Source: Cladosporium sp. IMV 00045 (Eukaryota > Ascomycota > Dothideomycetes > Cladosporiales > Cladosporiaceae). From it: a DNA stretch of 64,000 nucleotides. The stretch lies in NCBI GenBank assembly GCA_001931905.2, contig MSJI02000867.1, positions 1 through 64,000 of the forward strand, written 5' to 3'. The translations under genes were made by a program, and so were the position numbers. Position 1 is the first letter of the stretch. Every line of letters starts with the position of its first letter. The notes beneath the pieces were generated by a model, which saw only the letters and a program-made list of their open reading frames with translations, did no database searches and had not been told where the DNA came from. Positions 46,911-57,805 of the stretch are shown here, piece by piece.

Positions 46911-47081
46911 CGGAGTGGGGGTAACATCATGCAATCGAATATTCCTTTGTCCAATAGTGCACAGTTCTGGCGAAGTCCAGCTCGCTACACCCCCATGACG
47001 AAGAACAGTGAGGCTGCCGTACTCGAAATCTCTTGGGCTTGACACAGGCACCAGATCAAGGCGAGCTCTTCTTCGTTGTCT

Positions 47082-48450
47082 TCACATGTTTGTGCCTGGA
47101 TGTTGTTGATCGTTGCTTACGTCAACTGTCCTCTTGACAACAATGGCACTCTCTGAGTTATCGCTCGCGGCATCGTTGTCACGCTCGTAGCTGCCTGTCT
47201 CTACCAGCGTCTTCGACTTGCCACTACTAGCTGCCCAAAGTCCTAAATGAGAGCCAGGGCTCCGACTCGAGCCACCAGGCTGAGTTCTCGATCCCGAGCC
47301 TTTGCTTTGCGCCCCGCTGTGGGATGTGACATCTGAGAGCGTTGTTAGATAGTGCATAGTGCCATGTAGGCGATGCAGAGTCTCCACTCACGTTCTCGGT
47401 AAGCATTATTGTCGATCTCTTCGAGTCTGATGTCCATGAAACTCGTATTCCATGCAGTCAGGAATACCCGCAGACATGGGAGAGTCGTTGCAATCAAGTT
47501 GCTATACATCTCCAGCTGTGTCATGGCTTCGGGCAAAGTATAGGTAAACGACAAGTCATCAGCACGAACTGCGCTGAGACTGAACAGTCGAAGTATCGTA
47601 ATTGGTGCCACGAAAATTCGTAGGGCGAAGGCAGTGATGACAATAGACTTCGGCTTGGAGCCCATTTGTAATTTCCAAACAAGGTGGATGGTCAAGATCG
47701 TGACAATGATGTCGGTCACAATACTCATAGCGCCTGTTGCAATCCAGCGTGCAAGCGTTGAGGCAGCACTATCACCTTGATAGACCCACGGCTGCGACAC
47801 ATTACTTCGCAATGCAACACTGAAGATGGAGATGATGCTGAAGACTGATATCAACATGGTGAGGCCCCAACCAATGCGCACCTTGTTCGATTCCTTCGCG
47901 AGCCGGGCGAAGAGAAGCGAGACGGAAAGCTTGCCGCTCCAGATGGAGAAGAGGAAAATGAGATCGGTCGCGTAGATAGTCTGCAAACCACGTGGTAATC
48001 AGCAATCGGCAGTCTTCCGTGCATGCTGCTCAATCCCATGGCATGGGGTCCACGCGGGTGTCTGCAGGCACGACATAGGGATGCACCTCGACGACACCAG
48101 TGCGCTGGTCTTATTTCTCAATGGCGGCGTTGAACAGGGATACAACTGACCTGGGCAATGCTGACGATCTGCTGTTTCTCCAAGTCGGCTTCGATCTTCC
48201 CGAATCCTTTTCGAACCTCATCCAGCGTCATGGCAGTTTGCACAATCGCGAACAGCATGGAAACAGCATAAGCAATGTCGTCCTTGCCGGCAAGCGCAGT
48301 CAGTGGCCATCGCACATATATCCTGACGGCTGACAGCAGCACACCAGCTGTGAAGCATAGCCAGGCGGCAAGTGCCACAATCTGGCCATGATCAGTTGCG
48401 GTGATCGCAGTGCTTTTTTGAAGAGCTCGAGTTGAAAGAATGGCGTCCAT
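47082..48450 (-). CDS. SAT4/rhodopsin-fold integral membrane protein, third copy
   Basis: Exons complement(48151..48450, 47392..47980, 47082..47332), introns 170 and 59 bases, 379 residues. Seven membrane helices (ALAAWLCFTAGVLLSAVRIYV, DLIFLFSIWSGKLSVSLLFARL, MLISVFSIISIFSVAL, MSIVTDIIVTILTIHLVWKL, VITAFALRIFVAPITILRLF) with the LEMYSNLIATTLPCLRVFLTAW signature before the Ser/Gly-rich tail. The first intron is unusually long for this locus. A GTAAGC directly after VVKRTVD near the end could be a further donor with a small last exon; sister genes end in a VDxxVTYE-like motif at that point, so the listed terminus is provisional. Confidence 0.83.
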
Positions 48451-49380
48451 GGTATCTGTGTTGGACTTTGGCAGTCGGTTGAAACTGAGAAAATCGTCGC
48501 CTTTGCGGCACGTCGTAACATCATAGGTGACTGCTATGCCAGTAAATCTCCTCAACCCATCGCTCGGGTCGCATGCCCTAACATTCTACGGTCATGAGTA
48601 TGTCCACATCATTCTGGGCGCCGCGGCGTCCTCAAAAGCCCTGATCTCTTCAAAACTTTCTACCCACACACCAGAGTACAATCACACCTGGTTTGTCAAG
48701 TTATTTCGTTCAATGACTTGGTTTTGATCACTGAAAGACATCGATCCGGCTTGGGGCCCCACTCAGTCCGACTCCTTCGCTTCCAGAGTTTCCTAGTCTT
48801 CAGGGTCTGCCGGACTTCAGACTCGATTGCGCTTTGGTCTGAAGGAGCCGTTGATCTTAGCGCATCCTTCGCGCCATCTCGCTCCCCTTACCGAGCCCCG
48901 GCTAAAGTGTCCCGGGCTGCTTTCCCTTCAAGTGCGGCGATGGTGGATTTCTCTCGCCCGCTCTCGAGCCTGAGAATGGTTTTAAGATTCCTCGCATGCA
49001 GTGGTATGAAGTTTGTGATAATGCCTCGCAGACAGCCCTAAGTACCAGGGGCGCCGACAGCACTGCGCTTGATTAAATGGCCAACCTGCTTCGATTTTTT
49101 CACTGTGTTGCCGCTGTATCCTGGCAACACTTGGAGCTGCGTCCCCACTGAAGGCCGACGCCCGGAAATTGACAATGGACGCCTGATCCTCAGAGGTTCT
49201 ACGTTGACTTTTCTTCACGATCTTCAAGAACTCTACGTTTGACGCTCAGCACTGCCTGGTGGCGATCGCACATCGCTTGTTGTTCCTTCCGACTCCAGAA
49301 GTCAGCCACCGAAGAGTCCGCAGTCTTTCTGAGCGACTTTCAGCTACAACATCATACTCTTCCTGATCTCTTGATAAGCC
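48451..49380. other. Divergent promoter region
   Basis: Lies between the third SAT4 gene (minus) and permease copy 2 (plus). No gene recognised. Confidence 0.5.
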
Positions 49381-51254
49381 ATGGCTACTTTCGAGATGCA
49401 GCAGCCAACCAAAGGATTCGGCACTTCAACAACGCCCGCAGGGAGCAGGCCAATGGACGCAGATGAGCGAGTACGAGTCGATGCGACTGGAATGGCCACT
49501 GGTAATGATGCAGATGCCTGGGACATGGCACGTATGGGTCGCTCCCAAGAGTTGCGACGGAACTTCAAGTCATTGTCGGTCCTGGGATTGGCGACGACCA
49601 CCATGTCCACGTGGGTGGCATTGTTGCTGGCGAACTTGTTCTCTCTCATCAACGGTGGGCTTGCTGGAACCGTCTGGGTCTACTTTGCATCTTGGCTTTG
49701 TACATTTACTCTTGCGGCTTCGCTGGCGGAGATGGCTTCGATGGCGCCGACTTCCGGAGGGCAATATCGTGAGTATACTCTTTGACGTATCCCTTCCCTG
49801 CGGACAACTAACACCATTTGCATCAGACTGGGTCTCAGAATTTGCTCCTCGCTCTCAATCGAGTTTCCTGTCCTACATTGTCGGCTGGCTCGCCGCGCTA
49901 GGCGTATGTTTCCCTCGGCCTGATTTTGACCTCTCAATTACTGACGATAGGACAGTGGCAAGCGCTCATTGCCACTACCGCTTATAGCAGTGCAGTGATC
50001 ATCCTTTCCATGGTCTCGATCTACCATCCCTCCTACCAACAAGAGAACTGGCACCAATCTCTGCTCATGATTGGAGTTGGTATCATCGGCACTCTGATGA
50101 ATACCTACGGAGCTAAGAGACTGCCCATTCTCGAGGGAATTGTCCTTGTTGTGCATATCTTTGGCTTCTTTTGCATCATCATCCCTCTCTGGGTCCTTGC
50201 TCCCAAAGCTCCTGCTAGCGAGGTCTTTGGATCGTTCACCAACTTCGGAGGCTGGTCTACCATTGGTACTGCATGCTTTGTTGGTTCAATCACGGCCACT
50301 GGCTCGTTTGCCGGCTCTGATGCCGCTGCCCATATGGCGGAGGAGACAACCGATGCGAGCAAATCTGTTCCGAGGATGATACTTTTCACCATCGTCTTGA
50401 ACGGCATTATGGGATTCATCTTCATCATCACATACGTAAGTCCGCAGTGCTTAGTTGCTTGTTGCTGAGACATACTGACGATGTAGAAGTGCTTCTGCAT
50501 CACGGATCTCGAAGCTGTCGTTGGTACAGAGTGGCCTTTCCCATTCATTGATGTAAGTTTGCAGTGCCTTCCAGTCCAGAACCTTTGGCTAATCTCGGTA
50601 TCAGGTCTTTCTTGCATCCACCGGTAGCAACGCCGGCACAGTCTGCATGATGTGCATCCCTTTGATCTTGAGTGTCTGCACATCGCTCAACGCTCTCGCC
50701 GCCGCTTCTCGCCAGGCATGGGCGCTAAGCCGTGACCAAGCTCTGCCATTCTCTTCATGGTTCCGCAAGGTACGTCCAGACAGGGTAATCATCGAGTTCT
50801 GACACTGACTTTCTCGAAGGTCGCAGTCATTGGTACTCCTGTGCCCATCAACAGCATCCTGTTCTCGCTCTCCATCCTAGTGATCATCGCTTTGATCAAC
50901 ATCGGCTCGACCGCAGCGCTCAACACCATCATTGCGCTCCTCACCGGCGCCACAAGCTTCAGCTACGCTCTCAGCATTGCCTGCATCTTGCTCAAGCGCC
51001 TGCGCGGAGAGCCTCTGCCGCCCGCCCGCTTCTCGCTAGGGAAGTTTGCCATTCCAATCAACGCCTTTGCGATTGTGTACGTCGTCGTTGCAGCTGTCGC
51101 TTCGTTCTTCCCGGTTTCCATTCCGACCGACGCGGAGAATATGAACTGGTCTTGTTTGATGTTTGGAGGCGTGTTGATCATTGCTTGCGTGGACTATGCG
51201 GTGAGAGGCAGGAAACACTATGTTGAGCCTGTGAAGCATGTGAACAAGATCTAG
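49381..51254 (+). CDS. Amino-acid/GABA/choline permease (UGA4/HNM1 type), copy 2
   Basis: Exons 49381-49768, 49827-49903, 49956-50435, 50487-50552, 50605-50769 and 50820-51254 (introns 58, 52, 51, 52, 50) give 536 residues. Same family as copy 1: LAEMASMAPTSGGQYHWVSEF, LSYIVGWLAALGWQALIA, RLPILEGIVLVVHIFGF, SFAGSDAAAHMAEETTDASKS, EWPFPFIDVFLASTGSNAG, SRQAWALSRDQALPFSSWF, GKFAIPINAFAIVYVV and the terminal NWSCLMFGG...GRKHYVEPV. Introns after GGQY and after PFID match copy 1; the intron before WQALIA is absent there. Intact. Confidence 0.93.
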
Positions 51255-51378
51255 TGTAGCTTATATTGGGTCTTTGCAAATCAATCATGCCAGCAGTCGG
51301 ATGCTGGGACAAGCAGTCCCATCGCCGACCTGCCGGCCATCAGAACAAACGAATGGTCGCGGAGATTGCGGTACTGTC

Positions 51379-52845
51379 TCAGGCATTCTTCGTTGGCCAC
51401 ATCTTGGCTTCATTACAGGCGTCCATCTCCGTCCGAAACTTCTCAATCCTCTCGATCACCCATCCACTCACCGCGCCTTCCAGAGACTTTCCCTTGGTAT
51501 CCTCAATCCGATCCTCGGCAGATCCAAGCTGTGGTCGATTCTCCAAAGCCCAGCCAAACCTGACCCGTTTCCCAGCCTTGCAAGAACCGGGTCTCCACGA
51601 CCACTGCAGACACTCTTCGTTCTCCTTACAAAAGTCCTTGCAAGCTTCTGCGCTAATCGTGTACGGGCGTTCGTCTTTTTCCTCGGACTCCGCGGAGAAC
51701 TTCCAATCGTTGCTCAGATTGTCCCATCCCGGCAATGAGCCGTTGGTGGCAAGGAGGCGCGGGTGGATGAAGGCGTGATAGTAGTCTTTGAACAAGATTG
51801 GTTTGTTGGTACCGTAACTGATGCTCCAGCGGCGCTCAAATTGCCACAATTTGTCAATCATAGCCGAATCCACGTGGTGCCAGGTTACCGCGGGCTTGCA
51901 CCAGTGCGTTGAAGACCAATCGAGAGAGGTCACTGTTTCTCCTTGGATGAGTGGGAACGAACGGAGTAGGTGGACGGGCGGGTCGGCAGCAAGAAACACT
52001 TTCGCGATGATGAGGTCGCCGCAGCAATCATTGTCGACCAGCTTTTCCCATTCAGAAAGGTTCCCTTGGTACGTCTTGCTCAAACTTTCGGCGGCGGTGG
52101 AGGAGAGAAGCCAGCCGCTACCACCATGTCCGAACTCTGTGTCTCCGATCATGACTTGCGCGCCGGCGAAGATCGGTTCTTTGTGGTCGAGCTTCGCAAT
52201 CCATGGAAGCAGGTTCTGTAATGAGACATAGGTGTCCGCCTCGACGAAGAAGTACCACTTCTTGCGCTCACCAAAGACCTCACGAGCATCGCTGATCATG
52301 GGTAAGAATTTCCACTTGTCTAGTTGCCAGCTCTTTTCGCCTCTTAGATCCGCTGCGTCGCCTCCGAGATGGTAGTATTCGTTGAGAGTTTTATACGGCT
52401 TCAGTTGCTCCCGCTCGGTGCGGGCATGATCGGAGGTCAGGGCGAGAGCATCTCGGACATGGGCGCCTGCGACTTCCTGCTCGATGTCGGAGTAGATGAG
52501 GTGATCTTTGACGCAATCAAACGTGGTGTATAGGTGCATCAGCAGCTTCTGATAGATCTCCGTCGAGCCGGTCTTCAGTATGATGGCAAGGTCTTCAAGG
52601 CCACTGTATTCGGCGCAGCGCATCTCGCGGCGCTGGTCAAATACGGGTCCGTCCCCTTCCAAGTATGCATGGTATGACCTTGACCATGCTTCGCTGCCCG
52701 CTTTGCTGAAAGCTTTGATGGATTGTTCGATCGAGTCGATGTCCCAGAGCCGCTTGAACAGCGCCAGACACAGCACGCAGGTGACCGCAAGCAAGATGCG
52801 CTGTGCGCGGTACATTCTGCGCAAATGGTCGCTGCCGGCGCTCAT
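51379..52845 (-). CDS. Type II membrane glycosyltransferase (GT31-like)
   Basis: A single exon of 488 residues. A short cytosolic N-terminus and one membrane anchor (ILLAVTCVLCLALFKRLW, about 17-34) precede a luminal catalytic domain: LAIILKTGSTEIYQKLLMHL, KWYFFVEADTYVSLQNLLPW with a D-x-D-type EAD metal-binding motif, GGSGWLLSS, DNDCCGDLIIAKVF and a C-terminal Cys-rich DFCKENEECLQWSWRPGSCK segment. The layout matches fungal fringe/C1GALT-like GT31 enzymes of the Golgi. Donor and acceptor not deducible. Intact. Confidence 0.82.
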   Translation of the reverse strand: MSAGSDHLRRMYRAQRILLAVTCVLCLALFKRLWDIDSIEQSIKAFSKAGSEAWSRSYHAYLEGDGPVFDQRREMRCAEYSGLEDLAIILKTGSTEIYQKLLMHLYTTFDCVKDHLIYSDIEQEVAGAHVRDALALTSDHARTEREQLKPYKTLNEYYHLGGDAADLRGEKSWQLDKWKFLPMISDAREVFGERKKWYFFVEADTYVSLQNLLPWIAKLDHKEPIFAGAQVMIGDTEFGHGGSGWLLSSTAAESLSKTYQGNLSEWEKLVDNDCCGDLIIAKVFLAADPPVHLLRSFPLIQGETVTSLDWSSTHWCKPAVTWHHVDSAMIDKLWQFERRWSISYGTNKPILFKDYYHAFIHPRLLATNGSLPGWDNLSNDWKFSAESEEKDERPYTISAEACKDFCKENEECLQWSWRPGSCKAGKRVRFGWALENRPQLGSAEDRIEDTKGKSLEGAVSGWVIERIEKFRTEMDACNEAKMWPTKNA

Positions 52846-54313
52846 TGAGGATGGAGGGTTTCTTCATTTCCGCAAGTGGCGACGTCGTGAAGATGGACGG
52901 TCTCCCTTGTGACACATTCCGGCGTGAAGTAAGGGATGGTACTCAAATGCGACGCCCTGTGACATGGAGGCCACGTACGAAAGCTGTCTTTCGCGAGAGA
53001 CAGTCGGTGGTGGCTGCGGAGGCACTGCAAAAGTCAATGATTATCAATGGCAGTACCTACTGTGGTGTTGCAGGTGGATGGCATCGTCAGAAGGGTCTGG
53101 GACCACGTGAAGCCATTGACGCAGTTCATCTCTTTGAACGTCTAGGTTTGGAACAGTCAACCTCAGAAAGCAACATGCTTGCTAAGAGCCACAGCGCTCT
53201 TGAATATTGCAAAGGATATACCTAGAAAGGCATCAGGTGTATTCTAGAAAGAGAGTTGGCGGAGCTGCGGAGGAGTCTCGACAACCTCCGGACGTTGGGG
53301 AAGTGGCCGAGGCAGTGAGAGCCAAGGGTTAGGGTTGGGTAAAATCGATCGTCTACCAGCTCAAGAGATCTGCCTTGGTTGCAAGCATCTCGATTACTGA
53401 GCAATTTTCGATGGCCGTAGTGGCCAATTAGTGTCTGTTGCAAAATGCTGCGTTGCTAAATCTGAAGTTGGGGCGTTCAGAGCATTCGTGAGCTGAGGGT
53501 ATCTGCATGTCGAAGATTGGGACTTGGATATAACAACAGGTATTGACCGGCGGAACATGTCGAAGATAATCGTTACCAATTCAATAAGCCGAATATATCG
53601 TCACAGTCCTTTCTGAGCCTGAAAAGTCTGTCGTATCGCAAAGACCGAATGGAAGCTTCAAACAATAACGATCTCCTGCGAAAGCTACAATCCTTGGGGG
53701 AATGAGAAGATTGCACTCTGGGATCCAGAAAGCCCTTGAAGTCGTGGACTTGCACTCCCGAAAAATACCAGATGCACCAAGAAAGCGCAACAAAGATTAG
53801 GAGGTGCCATCGTGATCAGAAGTGTCAAAACCCTTTCAAGGTTCTCGTCAAGATCCGAGGTAGCAATAAAAATGCAGCAGACAGAGTGGCATTGTTGCAC
53901 CATTGCATTTTCTCCGTTATCGCGTTACAGTATCGTCATCGCTATCGATATCGGTTATTGCCGTTCGCTTATCTAGATCTGTCTCAATGATCTTCACTCC
54001 AGATGTTTTCTCGACCAATGACAACATGGAAGCATCGTTTCTACCGATTCATGAACGGTTTTCAGGTGGCTCAGGCCACATACAACGGGGTCTTTTATCA
54101 TTCTCAACGTCAGGGCTCCATTGAGATCGCTACTGTACGTGCGCTTTCGTGCAGTGTCTATATCTGGAATGGATCATATACCCTGTCATCATCATGGCGG
54201 GACTCAAAGAAATGCACCGGCCATGCCTTCTGCGACGTGAAAAGCACTCTCGGTGTCGCGAAGAGCTCGTTTTCTACGAGTGTTAAGCTACACAACCACA
54301 TCAAGACGCGCCA
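52846..54313. other. Divergent intergenic region
   Basis: Between the glycosyltransferase (minus) and the oxidase (plus); no gene recognised. Contains the telomere-like motif at 53325-53336. Confidence 0.45.
53325..53336. repeat. Two-unit telomere-like repeat
   Basis: AGGGTTAGGGTT in intergenic DNA, followed by TGGGT. Same length of motif as at 368-379, 4283-4294 and 32611-32625, but here without flanking repeats. Confidence 0.8.
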
Positions 54314-56252
54314 GTGATGATATTCCGATTGCTTGGAGTCCTTGCTCTGACGACGAGCGCAGCGTGCCGCTCTCATAACACGACTTGCAATCCTATCTTT
54401 CACTCTGCAGGCTGGCCTTCCCCGACTGCTTGGGATCGCCTCAACAATACGGTATCAGGCCGACTCATCGATCCTACTCCCCCAGGAGCGGTTTGCCACA
54501 CGGACCACCCGCAGTACAACAATGCCTCCTGTATCGAGCTTACCGACCAATGGACAAACACATCTTTCCATGCGATGAACCCGGTGTCAGCAGACTACAA
54601 CGATTTCACATGCCCACCGAAAGATGGGCAGTCATGCTCCGGTGCGGGATACCCCCGATACGTCGTCGAAGCGGTCGAAGCCCAGGATGTGCAGCACGCC
54701 GTGCCATTCGCTGCTGAAACTGGCGTACGCCTGATCGTGAAAGGCACAGGGCATGATTTCTGAGGAAGAAACATTGTATTGGCAAGGAGAACTCTGCTGA
54801 CAAGCTGTAGATCTTCTGGCTCCGACTCGCTCTCGATTCATACCCACCGCTTGAAAGGATTCGAGCTCAACAGCAGCGACCCTAGGGCGACGGCTCGCGG
54901 TGGATCTGCATCTCTCAAGATCTACGCCGGCGAACAGATGCGCAACCTCTACGAGTTCGCAGCAAAGCATAATGTCACAGCTCTCGGAGGAGCAGACCTC
55001 AATGTCGGGATTGGAGGTTGGCTCTCACATGCTGGACATAGCCCAGTCTCGGCTCGCTACGGTATGGGAGCTGATCAGGCTCTCGAGATGGAGGTGGTGA
55101 CAGCCGATGGAATTTTGCGGACTGTCGATGAGAACCACGATCCTGACCTCTTCTGGGCGCTGCGAGGTGTATGTATTCCATCCTCCTTCTTTCTCTGACG
55201 TGCGCTGACCCAGAACTAGGGTGGCGGAAGCAACTTCGCTGTGATGATCTCCGCCACTATGAAAGTCTACCCGGCCCTGCCATACACTATGATCTCCTAC
55301 ACGTACAGCACCTCACCTGATTCCGACGCTTTCTGGTCTCTTGTCGCTTACTGGGCTTCACAGCTGCCCAGACTCTCGGAATCAGGTCTCATGGGCTATC
55401 ACTACCCTATTCCTTCCGACCCTACCGAGAAGAACTCGTCTCTCGCTGGCAAGCTTCAGGGAGAATGGATCGGTCCAGAGCTCTCAAAGTCCGAGGTTGA
55501 AGCCCTGCTTGAGCCCATGAACAAGCAAATCCGGTCAGGAGAATTGGGAGCTTCAATAGTGATCAGTAACAGCAACACGAGCGGCAGCCACTTCAGCGAA
55601 CTATTGGTCTCAGAGTTCTCAGCGCAGTCAGCTGGCAAGCCAGCACGCCTTGGCAGCAGATTGCTCGACGGCAAAGCTTTGTCCAAGCCTCTAGATGAGC
55701 TCAAACACGCATTCAAGACGGCGCACGGCAAGTCACAGGGACTGCAAATCTTCAACATTGCCGGAAAGGGCGCGAGAGAGCCCGTGGGCGGAATCCCTGG
55801 CGGCTCCAACGCAGTTTTGCCCGCTTGGAGGAGCATATATGTCATGTTGGTACGTTCACGTTCTTGATAACCTGCCATACACTTCGCCTCTGTCTGACTG
55901 ACACATTGCAGTGATCCCTTACTCCTGGCCCAGCTCCAGCAACAAGACCGTCGAACAGGATATGAAGACCGACCTCCGTGAGAAGGCAAACCCCGCACTC
56001 GTCTCACTTGCGCCAGACACAGGTGCTTATGCCAGCGAGGCCGATCCGACGGCAGAGAATTGGCGGGAGAATGTCTATGGAGATCTCTACCCGAGGCTAC
56101 TTGGGATTAAGAAGAAGTGGGACTCTCAGGGCGTGTTTTGGTACAAGAATGGCGTCGGCAGTGAGCTTTGGGAGCCGAAGGGTCCTTGGGGTATTGAGAA
56201 TGGTACTGGACAGAATCCAGTACAGCTTTGCAGGGCTGGTGGCCACTCATGA
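54314..56252 (+). pseudogene. FAD-linked oxidase (berberine-bridge type) with a broken first junction
   Basis: Segments 54314-54768, 54811-55168, 55220-55853 and 55912-56252 join in frame to 595 codons of a secreted BBE-like FAD oxidase: signal peptide, FAD-binding GVRLIVKGTGHDF...RSSGSDSLSIHTH, GGWLSHAGHSPVSARYGMGAD, EVVTADGILRTV, DLFWALRGGGGSNFAVMISAT. Two lesions at one place: TGA at 54761-54763 where relatives have Leu/Gly after GHDF, and AA instead of GT at the donor (54769-54770) expected before the RSSG exon, although the acceptor at 54810 and reading frame are kept. The other two introns (51 and 58 bases) are canonical. Without repair by alternative splicing the FAD domain would be cut. 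Either a recent pseudogene or a local assembly error. Confidence 0.82.
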
Positions 56253-56361
56253 AAGAAGTAACGCTACGTACGAGCATTCCTCTAAAACTAAAGATAGGGT
56301 TGTCCAACAGGTACGAAACTCAAGTATTCTGCTCAAAGTTATCCAGCGCCTACCGCTGCCT

Positions 56362-57057
56362 TCATGTCTGCAACGTGCCATCCGGCCACCTCACACTGAC
56401 CTCCTCATTCGACTCGATGATCACATCAGTATGGTATCTACACTCAGCAATAAAATCATTGTTCCTCGCATCTCCCTCATCATAACTCCTCAAACTCTCC
56501 TCCATACTGCTCGCCTTACCCTTACTCAACCTCCGCTCGGCAACCCTCTGTCGCACAAGATCAGGCCGCACGTGGATGAACCACTTCTCGTCAACGAGAC
56601 GCTCGATCTGCCGCCAGGGCTCGCGGTCGGCGAGCATGTAGATTCCCTCAAAGACGACGACCTCGCTGTCGGCATGCACGCTTTCTGCGTCGGGGATGGG
56701 CTCGAATTTGCCGTCTTCGTCAACGCCCGGGCACGAGACCGCGCGGCCTGGCCCCAGCTCGCGGAGTTTCTTGAGGAAGTCCACGACCGCTTGGCCGTCG
56801 AAAGTGTCGATGGAGCCTTTGTTTTGCTTCTGCTCTTCTGTCAAGACGTGGGAGGGTTTGATGAAGCCTTCGACCGAGATGTGCTGGCATTTGAGGCCCT
56901 TCTTGTTGACCTGGTCGGAGATGGCGCCGGCGATGAAGCTTTTGCCGCTTCCTGGACCGCCTGCCAGGGCGACGAGAGTGCGGTGCTTGGGCTTTTGGCG
57001 GACATGATGGGAGTGAATGCGATCAGCCAGGAGGGCGGCGAGGTCTTCGGTCTTCAT
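56362..57057 (-). CDS. P-loop kinase, YFH7/uridine-kinase-like
   Basis: A single exon of 231 residues from the ATG at 57057; an in-frame ATG 24 codons upstream exists but lacks family support. Walker A is LVALAGGPGSGKSFIAGAI (about 28-46), then ISVEGFIKPSHVL at the position of the kinase DGF motif, SIDTFDGQAVVDFL, VVVFEGIYMLAD and the lid VRQRVAERRLSKGKASS with its Arg cluster, ending DVIIES. Matches small fungal nucleoside-kinase-like proteins such as Yfh7; substrate unknown, cytosolic. It ends 109 bases from the oxidase end (convergent). Confidence 0.85.
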   Translation of the reverse strand: MKTEDLAALLADRIHSHHVRQKPKHRTLVALAGGPGSGKSFIAGAISDQVNKKGLKCQHISVEGFIKPSHVLTEEQKQNKGSIDTFDGQAVVDFLKKLRELGPGRAVSCPGVDEDGKFEPIPDAESVHADSEVVVFEGIYMLADREPWRQIERLVDEKWFIHVRPDLVRQRVAERRLSKGKASSMEESLRSYDEGDARNNDFIAECRYHTDVIIESNEEVSVRWPDGTLQT

Positions 57058-57805
57058 AATGAGCAATTCTCTGCTGATTTTCTGACAAGGTGTGCTGTGA
57101 CAATTGGGTTGCCTGTACTTGCTGTGCACAGATGGAGAGACTGGCTACTATGTTTTGGCTGGCGAGGAATCGAAGAAGTTGGAGAATTATACCTACCTCA
57201 GACCTCATCGATGCTGTTCTTCACATTGCGAAACAATGGCGCAATCAGCGAGATCATTGTCTCCAATATCCCTGCAGCTCGATCAGTGACAAGGCATGTC
57301 TGCGATTGTGACGGTGCCGCGAGGTCAGACCAGAGAAGAGACCCCAAAGCAAAATAGAATTGGAGTCTTTGGACCCTGAATGACTTCAGACTGGCGTTGT
57401 TGCGGTTCACAAATAGTGGATCTTGACTGTGGAGAGCGACGAGGGAGTGGAGCCGTGGGAGCGGAAAAGGCTTCGTCGGCGGCGGCAGGGGAGGTAATAA
57501 ATTAGGGCAAGGGGAACAGAGGAAAACTCAAAAGATCTTTCGTATAGGGATGGGCAATTTGCAGCAGAGAGTTATAAGTGGCTGCACAGAAATGTCATCT
57601 CGCATCGGAAGAGGCCAAGATAGCTGTATGGAGGAAAGGAATAACTCCGTTTGAGCAGGGTCATCTTCAAGATGAATGCATTGGGCTCGGAGACTCATAG
57701 GTTCATAAGATCGGCTATCATGAATGCCATGGATATCATGTCATAAACAACATCCAAGTCCTCAGTTTCACCATCTCCAACCGGCACCTCGTATACACAG
57801 CCAAC
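57058..57805. other. Intergenic
   Basis: Nothing recognised; promoter of the kinase gene and 3' region of the MFS gene. Confidence 0.5.

Noticed and set aside
55978..57357. 459-codon plus-strand frame
   Set aside because: Crosses the end of the oxidase gene and runs antisense through the P-loop kinase, whose Walker A and family motifs are clear on the minus strand.
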